Positions 58,223-64,000 of a stretch of 64,000 bases of DNA are shown here, piece after piece (within the stretch, counting starts at the first letter, position 1; each line of letters starts with the position of its first letter). The stretch covers positions 62,001-126,000 of the forward strand of contig NZ_VUOS01000009.1 in NCBI RefSeq assembly GCF_009829325.1. The letters are read 5' to 3'. Position numbers and translations under genes: made by a program. Origin of the DNA: Nocardia sp. CY41. GTDB taxonomy: Bacteria > Actinomycetota > Actinomycetes > Mycobacteriales > Mycobacteriaceae. Under the pieces are notes generated by a model. That model was not told where the DNA came from. It worked only from the letters and a program-made list of their open reading frames with translations, and made no database searches.

Positions 58223-59671
58223 CTAGTCGGCGCGGACCTCGCTGCGGTCACCGCTCCAGAGCGTGTGGAACTTGCCATCGGCGTCCACGCGCTCGTAGGT
58301 GTGCGCGCCGAAGAAGTCCCGCTGCCCCTGGGTGAGGGCGGCCGGAAGGCGCTCGGCGCGCAGGGCGTCGTAGTAGGACAGGGACGAGGCGAACGCCGGC
58401 ACCGGGATGCCGAGCAGGGTCGCGGTGGCCACGACCCGGCGCCAGCTGTCGATGGCCGTCTCGATCGCTTCGCGGAAGTACGGCGCGAGGATCAAGCTCG
58501 GCAACGCGGGGTTCTCGTCGTAGGCTTCCTTGATCCGGTTGAGGAAGCGGGCGCGGATGATGCACCCGCCACGCCAGATCGTCGCGAGGTCGCCGGGGCG
58601 CAGGTCCCAGTCGTATTCGGCACTGCCCGCGGCGATCTGGTCGAAACCCTGCGCGTACGCGACCACCTTGGAGGCGTAGAGCGCCTGCCGGATGTCCTCG
58701 GTGAACTGTTCCACATCGGTGGGCTTGTCGGCCAGCCGCCCCGAGGCCAAGCCGCGCGCGGCTTTGCGCTGTTCGCGGGAACCGGACAGCGCTCGCGCGA
58801 ACACCGCTTCGGCGATGCCGGTGACCGGCACACCGAGATCGAGCGCCGACTTCACCGTCCAGCGCCCGGTGCCCTTCTGTTCCGCCGCGTCGACGATCAC
58901 GTCGACGAGCGGCTTGCCCGTCTTCGCGTCGACCTGATTCAGCACCTCGGCGGTGATCTCGACCAGGTAGCTCTCCAGGTCGCCGGAGTTCCACTGGGTG
59001 AACACGTCGGCGATCTGCTTGGCGTCGAAACCGAGCGCGTCGCGGAACAGGTGGTAGGCCTCGCCGATCAGCTGCATGTCGGCGTACTCGATGCCGTTGT
59101 GCACCATCTTGACGAAATGTCCGGAACCGTCGGGACCGATATGGGTGCAGCAGGGCGTTCCGTCGACCTTGGCGGCGATGGACTCCAGCAGCGGCCCGAG
59201 CGAGTCGTAGGACTCCTTGGGACCGCCCGGCATGATCGCGGGGCCGTTGAGCGCGCCCTCCTCGCCACCGGAGATGCCCGCTCCGACGAAGTTCAGCCCG
59301 CGCTCACGCATCGCGGCCTCGCGCCGGATGGTGTCGGTGTAGAGCGCGTTTCCGCCGTCGATGATGATGTCGCCCGGCTCCATCGCGTCGGCCAGTTCCT
59401 CGATCACCGCGTCGGTCGCCGCGCCTGCCTTCACCATGATCAGCACGCGGCGCGGCTTCTCGAGCGCGGCGATGAACTCCTCGACGGTCTCGGTGCGCAC
59501 GAAGTCGCCGTCGTCGCCGTGCGCCTCGAGCAGTGCGTCGGTCTTGGCGACGGTACGGTTGTGCAGCGCAACGGTATAGCCGTTCCTGGCGAAGTTCCGT
59601 GCGATGTTGCTACCCATGACCGCCAGACCGGTGACCCCGATCTGTGCACGCGCTGTGGAGGTCGGCATCAA
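58223..59671 (-). CDS. gnd: 6-phosphogluconate dehydrogenase (decarboxylating)
   Basis: 482 residues, the long form. GVTGLAVMGSNIARNFARNG and HNRT for NADP, GISGGEEGALNGPAIMPGG for substrate, GHFVKMVHNGIEYADMQL with the catalytic Lys, and the C-terminal SSLSYYDALRAERLPAALTQGQRDFFGAHTYE. Oxidative pentose phosphate pathway: 6-phosphogluconate to ribulose-5-phosphate, CO2 and NADPH. It is a housekeeping gene in an otherwise accessory region. Confidence 0.97.
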   Translation of the reverse strand: MMPTSTARAQIGVTGLAVMGSNIARNFARNGYTVALHNRTVAKTDALLEAHGDDGDFVRTETVEEFIAALEKPRRVLIMVKAGAATDAVIEELADAMEPGDIIIDGGNALYTDTIRREAAMRERGLNFVGAGISGGEEGALNGPAIMPGGPKESYDSLGPLLESIAAKVDGTPCCTHIGPDGSGHFVKMVHNGIEYADMQLIGEAYHLFRDALGFDAKQIADVFTQWNSGDLESYLVEITAEVLNQVDAKTGKPLVDVIVDAAEQKGTGRWTVKSALDLGVPVTGIAEAVFARALSGSREQRKAARGLASGRLADKPTDVEQFTEDIRQALYASKVVAYAQGFDQIAAGSAEYDWDLRPGDLATIWRGGCIIRARFLNRIKEAYDENPALPSLILAPYFREAIETAIDSWRRVVATATLLGIPVPAFASSLSYYDALRAERLPAALTQGQRDFFGAHTYERVDADGKFHTLWSGDRSEVRAD

Positions 59672-60102
59672 TCAGCTCTCTTCGTTCGACAGGGCGGCGC
59701 TCCGCGCGAAGGTGTTCGGCGGCTGCATCGTGGAGTCCGTTCCACGACGCTTCAGACCTTACCTACCGCGCCGGTGCGGACCCGGACGGCATTGCGGGCG
59801 CTCGAGGGCCACAGGCCGGCGATGTCACCGATCGACCACCGGGCCGGTGACCAACTGGTCGCGAATCTCGGCGAACGCCTCGGCCGGCTGGTAGATGCCC
59901 GGCGTCCAGAGGGTTCCGATGGAGACGCCGGCGAGTTCGGCGATCCTGTTCGTCGTAGTGGCGGCGTATCACGCACACCTCCTACCTCGCATTCCTTCCC
60001 TACGACCTGCGCGGCGGACCCGGAGCTACGGCCGCAGTCGGGCACCTGGTCGTGGCGCGGGCACCGGGTGCACGTCGAACGTGTCCGCCGACCGGGGCGG
60101 AC
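59672..60102. other. Degraded stretch
   Basis: No intact gene. It includes the gnd upstream region and the TetR HTH fragment on the minus strand (59825-59968). Confidence 0.5.
59825..59968 (-). pseudogene. TetR HTH fragment
   Basis: A minus-strand frame without start codon reads YAATTTNRIAELAGVSIGTL then WTPGIYQPAEAFAEIRDQ and stops at 59825. The first half is a standard TetR recognition helix region. After it the expected YxxFxNKxxL is replaced by unrelated sequence, so the fragment looks like a recombined remnant. Confidence 0.6.
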
Positions 60103-60675
60103 GTGCAGATGATCCTGATCCACGGCGCCGGTGGGCACGCCGCGGCCATGTGGCCGTTCGCGGCGCCGGCGGCGGCGAAGGGTTTCGACGTTAAGGTGTA
60201 CCACTACGTCCCGAACAAGGACGCGCTGCTGTACGCGCTCGCCGAACGTCACCCGCGCGAGGCATCCCTGGCGCTCCTCGTCGCGGCCGAGCGCCTGCGC
60301 GCGAGCAGCCACCGCTGCGCGAAACCATCCGGCAGCTCGTCGACGCCGTGACGCGGTTGCACACCGCGCAACCGGAGATGCACCGGCTGCTCTTCGATCA
60401 AGCGCCGTGCACACGTGAGGGCGTCGAACGCCTGCGCCGGCTCGAACAGGTACTCGCGGGCGAAGTGGAGTTCCATCTGCGCCGCCTCGACGTCGGCGGC
60501 GCCGACCCGGCGTTGACGGCCGTGCTGCTCGTGCAGGCGGTGGAGGCGCAGATCCACGGCGCCGTCCTGGACCCACCGGTCGGTCGCACCGCCGACGAGT
60601 GCGGCCGTGCGATCATCGATCTCTGGACCCGGGCGCTCACCCGTCTGCCGACGGACCGGCTGCGATGTCATCGTG
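60103..60675 (+). pseudogene. Chimeric, frameshifted TetR-family remnant
   Basis: From 60103: VQMILIHGAGGHAAAMWPFA is an alpha/beta-hydrolase-like start. It joins directly to KVYHYVPNKDALLYALAERH, the end of a TetR HTH. At about 60300 the frame must shift (to EQPPLRETIRQLVDAVTRLH) to continue through a TetR C-terminal domain (MHRLLFDQAPCTREGVERL ... RTADECGRAIIDLW) to about 60650. The N-terminal HTH is missing and the frame is broken, so no working regulator is made. Confidence 0.65.
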
Positions 60676-60737
60676 CGGCTGCCCGGCGAGGTGATCCGCC
60701 CTCGAGGCAGCCCGCGCTCGGCGAAGCCGCGCCGCGA

Positions 60738-61184
60738 TCATCCGTAGGCGATGCGCTCCAGCAGATCCAGCGCCTCGCCGACCTTGTCCAACTCACCGGT
60801 CCGCAGGCTCTCCGACAACACCTGCGTGAGTGCGTCGTTAGCGGAGGCCTGGTGACCGCACACCCACGCGCGGCCTTCTTCGGTGAGGGTCAGGTTCACC
60901 CGGCGTCCGTCGTTCGGGTCGCGCACACCGACGATCAGGCCCTGATCACGCAATCCGTCGACCACGTTGCGCATCGTTTGCGGCCGGAGCATCTCCAGTC
61001 GCGCCAAGTCGACCGCGGCCATGGCGCCGTGCCGATGCAGACGACCGAGAACTGCCCACTGCGTCGCGGAAAGCCGCCGTTCCTCGGGATCCCGCCGAGC
61101 GCGCCGCAGGATGACGGTCGACGCAATGCGCAGGCGGGCCGCCATGCTGGACAGTGCTGTGGCGTCCGCGGTCTCAGCGCTCAC
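60738..61184 (-). CDS. MarR-family regulator
   Basis: 148 residues. Winged helix: LSATQWAVLGRLHRHGAMAA then VDLARLEMLRPQTMRNVVDG and the wing DPNDGRRVNLTLTEEG. GTG at 61184. Divergent from the double-TetR gene, with 217 bases between them. Ligand and targets unknown. Confidence 0.9.
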   Translation of the reverse strand: MSAETADATALSSMAARLRIASTVILRRARRDPEERRLSATQWAVLGRLHRHGAMAAVDLARLEMLRPQTMRNVVDGLRDQGLIVGVRDPNDGRRVNLTLTEEGRAWVCGHQASANDALTQVLSESLRTGELDKVGEALDLLERIAYG

Positions 61185-61401
61185 GGGCGGGCTCCCTCTG
61201 CTTACCTGATCGATGAACGATCCCCGGGCTGGTGATAGCTGCGGGAAGCCTACTCGACAGTAGAACCGCGGCGTCGGCTATGACGAAATCGTCATCAGGA
61301 TGACCGTCGCGCCGGATCCCGCCGCGCACACCAGCGAACGGCTCGCACGCGGAGGCGGCCCGCCCCCGCCGAGGATGATCCGATAGGCGACACTGACCGC
61401 G

Positions 61402-62631
61402 ATGGGCACACAGGCGCACGGCGGACAGCCACGACGAAGACCACCGCATCGGCGCGAAATGATCCTCGACGCCGCGGTCGACGCCTTCACGCACGGCGGC
61501 TATTACGGCACGACGATGGCCGACATCGCCGCCGCGGTCGGCATCTCGGCGACGGCGCTGTATCGGCACTTCCACAACAAGCAGCAACTTCTTGGACAGT
61601 GCCTGATGGTCGGGCTCGACAACACGCTCCACCGGCTCGATGCCGCGTATCGCGCCGACGATTCCGGTGGCGCGGTCCTGGCCGAACTGGTCCGGGTCGC
61701 GCTCGAGCTGCGCGGCCTGCCGCGCTTGTGGCAACTGGAGTTCCGCAACTTGACCGCCGCCGACAAGACCGCGGTGCTCGTCCGCGTCGCGCGGCTGACC
61801 CGCTACCTGCGGCGCACGATCCGCCTGCGCCGCCCCGAGCTGAGCGCCGCCGATGTGGAACTGCTCAGCTGGTGTGTGGTGTCGATCGCGGTCAGCCCCT
61901 CCTATCATCGCGCCGAGTTGCCCGCACCGGCCGCCGCGCAGGTGCTCGACGCCGCCGTCGCGGCCGTGATCACGACCCGGATGCCCGCGCGCCCGGCCGG
62001 CCACGCGCCGAACCGGCCACCACGCATGGAGACCGGCAACGCCGCACTCGACCGAGCGCTGCGGTCGGAGCGGATGCTCGCCGAGGCGGCGCGACTGTTC
62101 AGCACCCGCGGCTACGCCGCCGTGGGCATCGAAGACATCGGTGCGGCCGTCGGCGTGACCGGACCCGCGCTCTATCACCACTTCTCGAGCAAGGCGGATT
62201 TGCTGGACCAGATCGTCCGGCGCCAGGACGAGTGGCTGCGACTGCTGCTCGCCCGGGCCATCGCCGAGGGTCGTAGCGCCGAGGAGTCCATGCGCTCGCT
62301 CATGCGCAGCTTCGCCCAGCTGGGCGTCGACGAACCCGATCTCTTGGCGATCACCGTCAGCGAGATCCGGCATCTGCCGGGCGACGGGGTGCAGCGCTAC
62401 CGACGGGTGCGCCTCGACGGCATCGCCCAGTGGGCCCGCATGCTGCAGGCCGTGCGGCCGGACCTGTCCGCGCCGAGCGCGCGGGTGCTCAGCCGGGCCG
62501 TCACCACGGTGGTCATAGATGCCGTACGCAATCCCCGCTTCCGGCGGCGTGCCGAGCTCGTCGAGATTCTCGTGGCCATCGGGGAGGGAATCGGAACCGC
62601 CGGAATCCACGGCCGAGTCGGCGCGCAGTGA
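61402..62631 (+). CDS. Double TetR-domain regulator
   Basis: 409 residues: two complete TetR units in tandem. Unit 1: HTH at about 20-65 (MADIAAAVGISATALYRHFH). Unit 2: HTH at about 222-268 (IEDIGAAVGVTGPALYHHFS). Each has its own C-terminal helical region. Normal TetR proteins are about 200 residues and dimerise, so one chain may act as a built-in dimer. It lies just upstream of the FadE5-like gene on the same strand, 216 bases away, and mycobacterial homologues of this layout occur near fatty-acid genes. Target is inferred. Confidence 0.9.
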   Translation: MGTQAHGGQPRRRPPHRREMILDAAVDAFTHGGYYGTTMADIAAAVGISATALYRHFHNKQQLLGQCLMVGLDNTLHRLDAAYRADDSGGAVLAELVRVALELRGLPRLWQLEFRNLTAADKTAVLVRVARLTRYLRRTIRLRRPELSAADVELLSWCVVSIAVSPSYHRAELPAPAAAQVLDAAVAAVITTRMPARPAGHAPNRPPRMETGNAALDRALRSERMLAEAARLFSTRGYAAVGIEDIGAAVGVTGPALYHHFSSKADLLDQIVRRQDEWLRLLLARAIAEGRSAEESMRSLMRSFAQLGVDEPDLLAITVSEIRHLPGDGVQRYRRVRLDGIAQWARMLQAVRPDLSAPSARVLSRAVTTVVIDAVRNPRFRRRAELVEILVAIGEGIGTAGIHGRVGAQ

Positions 62632-62639
62632 TTTGTACC

Positions 62640-62732
62640 ACTTAGTGGCTATTAACTTATTCGCGCCGAATATGCGCTAGCAGCGGATTGAATGCCACCA
62701 CCCAACTCGCACTTTACTTAGCGGTCATTAAC
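62640..62732. promoter_or_regulatory. Direct 17-base repeats upstream of the FadE5-like gene
   Basis: Two copies of ACTTAGyGGyyATTAAC at 62640-62656 and 62716-62732 (14 of 17 identical, 76 bases apart) in an AT-rich stretch uncommon in this DNA. Likely regulator binding sites for the fadE5-like promoter, perhaps for the double-TetR protein. Confidence 0.6.
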
Positions 62733-62847
62733 ATCAGATTGATTTCGAGTTGTCGGTGCCGCACAGTGTGCCGTGGGTGATCACCTGAAGGTGCGCCCGC
62801 CGATTCCCTCGCCGGTACACCGGCCGTTTCTCGAAAGGCATTGGCCC

Positions 62848-64000
62848 GTGAGCCATTACAAGAGCAACGTGCGCGACCTCGAATTCAACCTCTTCGAGGT
62901 GTACGGACTCGACGACATCCTGCGGACCGGAGCGTTCGGGGATCTGGACGGAGAAACCGTGCGATCGATGCTGGCGGAGGCGGCGCGCCTGGCCGAGGGA
63001 CCGGTCGCCGAACCGTACGCCGAAACCGACCGCACCCCGCCCGTTTTCGATCCGGCCACGCACTCCGTCAGCCTGCCCGAGCCGTTCAAGAAGGCGGTGC
63101 GCGCCTGGTACGACGCCGACTGGTGGCGCGTCGGCAAGTCGGAGGCGGTCGGCGGGGTGCCCGCTCCCTCGATGCTCAGCTGGGCCATCAGTGAATTCGT
63201 GCTGGGGGCGCAGCCCGCGGCCTACATGTACCTGACCGGGCCGACGATGGCCCACATCATGCACGGCGTCGGCACCGAGCAGCAGCAGCGCTGGGCGCAG
63301 TTCATCACCGAGCGCAACTGGGGGGCCACGATGGTGCTGACCGAGCCCGACGCCGGTTCCGACGTGGGCGCCGGGCGCACCAAGGCGATCGAGCAGGAAG
63401 ACGGCTCCTGGCACATCGAGGGCGTCAAGCGGTTCATCACCTCCGCCGACTCCGACGACCTGTTCCCGAACATCATGCACCTGGTCCTGGCCCGCCCCGA
63501 GGGCGCGGGACCGGGCACCAAGGGCCTGTCGCTGTTCTTCGTGCCGAAGTTCCACTTCGACCACGAGACCGGTGAGCTGGGCGAGCGCAACGGCGTCTTC
63601 GTCACCAACGTCGAGCACAAGATGGGTCTGAAGGCGTCCGCCACCTGTGAGGTCACCTTCGGCGGCCACGGCATCCCGGCCAAGGGCTGGCTGGTCGGCG
63701 AGGTGCACAACGGCATCGCGCAGATGTTCCAGGTCATCGAGGAAGCCCGCATGATGGTCGGCACCAAGGCCATCGCCACCTTGTCCACGGGGTACCTCAA
63801 CGCCCTCGAATACGCGAAGAACCGCGTGCAAGGCAGCGATCTGACCCGGATGGCCGACAAGACCGCGCCGAAGGTGACCATCACCCGGCACGCCGACGTG
63901 CGCCGGTCGCTGATGATGCAGAAGGCATACACCGAAGGCCTGCGCGCTGTCTATCTCTACACCGCCGGGCACCAGAACGATGTGGTGGCACAGCACATCT
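62848..64000 (+). CDS. fadE5: FadE5-like acyl-CoA dehydrogenase, 5' part
   Basis: First 384 residues; the gene continues past the window. [73 protein letters not shown], and [20 protein letters not shown] are nearly the wording of M. tuberculosis FadE5 (Rv0244c), a broad-range acyl-CoA dehydrogenase with FAD. GTG at 62848 with GAAAGG upstream. The catalytic base is outside the window. Confidence 0.93.
   Translation, partial: MSHYKSNVRDLEFNLFEVYGLDDILRTGAFGDLDGETVRSMLAEAARLAEGPVAEPYAETDRTPPVFDPATHSVSLPEPFKKAVRAWYDADWWRVGKSEAVGGVPAPSMLSWAISEFVLGAQPAAYMYLTGPTMAHIMHGVGTEQQQRWAQFITERNWGATMVLTEPDAGSDVGAGRTKAIEQEDGSWHIEGVKRFITSADSDDLFPNIMHLVLARPEGAGPGTKGLSLFFVPKFHFDHETGELGERNGVFVTNVEHKMGLKASATCEVTFGGHGIPAKGWLVGEVHNGIAQMFQVIEEARMMVGTKAIATLSTGYLNALEYAKNRVQGSDLTRMADKTAPKVTITRHADVRRSLMMQKAYTEGLRAVYLYTAGHQNDVVAQHI

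Noticed and set aside
1-64000. tRNA, rRNA, CRISPR arrays, riboswitches
   Set aside because: No cloverleaf, repeat-spacer array or known riboswitch core was seen by eye. A tRNAscan, CRISPR and Infernal run would be decisive.

Overview
The window is 64 kb of high-GC DNA with strong G/C third-position bias, many GTG starts and many ATGA/GTGA-coupled operons. The gene content (FadD ligases, a FadE5-type acyl-CoA dehydrogenase, a steroid-type Δ1-dehydrogenase, Baeyer-Villiger monooxygenases, DUF3556, an NmtR/CtpJ pair almost identical in key residues to the mycobacterial one, an Rv2047c-like PEP-utilising protein) points to a mycolic-acid actinomycete, most likely Nocardia or a close relative. No rRNA, tRNA, CRISPR array or intact insertion sequence was recognised. 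All names come from reading motifs and from memory of families; no database search was run.

Layout. 1-2 kb: 5' end of an HsaA-like flavin monooxygenase and an FAD dehydrogenase. 2-9 kb: two mirror-image modules, each a swivelling-histidine (PEP synthase/PPDK-like) protein followed by a PtpB-like phosphatase, converging on a small gene and a shared hairpin. 9.3-10.9 kb: FadD3-like ligase. 11.3-13.3 kb: a two-gene unit of an internally deleted serine resolvase and an S1-domain RNA-binding protein. 13.6-24.5 kb: steroid/lipid catabolic block (AraC regulator, secreted I36-type protein, three SDRs around a KstD-like dehydrogenase, divergent LLM flavoenzyme-SDR-esterase, frameshifted VOC gene, convergent BVMO). 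25.6-34.0 kb: TetR regulator divergent from a tightly coupled six-gene oxidation operon (ferritin-like diiron protein, 2Fe-2S reductase, ALDH, BVMO, SDR, acyl-CoA synthetase). 36.4-42.7 kb: CrtI-like oxidoreductase, DUF3556 membrane protein and acyl-CoA ligase, divergent from a PucR regulator.

42.8-45.0 kb holds the most unusual system: a TIGR04222-type membrane protein ending in a Gly/Cys tail, an overlapping DUF692/MNIO (multinuclear iron oxygenase) gene, and an ATGA-coupled partner gene. This looks like a peptide-modification cassette whose substrate would be the Cys tail of a membrane protein.

45-58 kb: phosphoesterase, MscS channel, two small membrane-protein genes with good ribosome sites, lipase-maturation-factor-like protein, YjbR-like protein, a protein with a 10-residue tandem repeat, EamA exporter, PP2C phosphatase, adenosine-specific kinase-like protein, an LLM gene broken by an amber codon, and the NmtR/CtpJ nickel-cobalt efflux pair. 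58-64 kb: 6-phosphogluconate dehydrogenase, a stretch of regulator remnants, MarR, a double-TetR protein and the 5' part of a FadE5-like acyl-CoA dehydrogenase.

Broken genes (22.5, 49.2, 54.7-55.6 and 59.8-60.7 kb, and the deleted resolvase at 13 kb) show that parts of this accessory segment are decaying.
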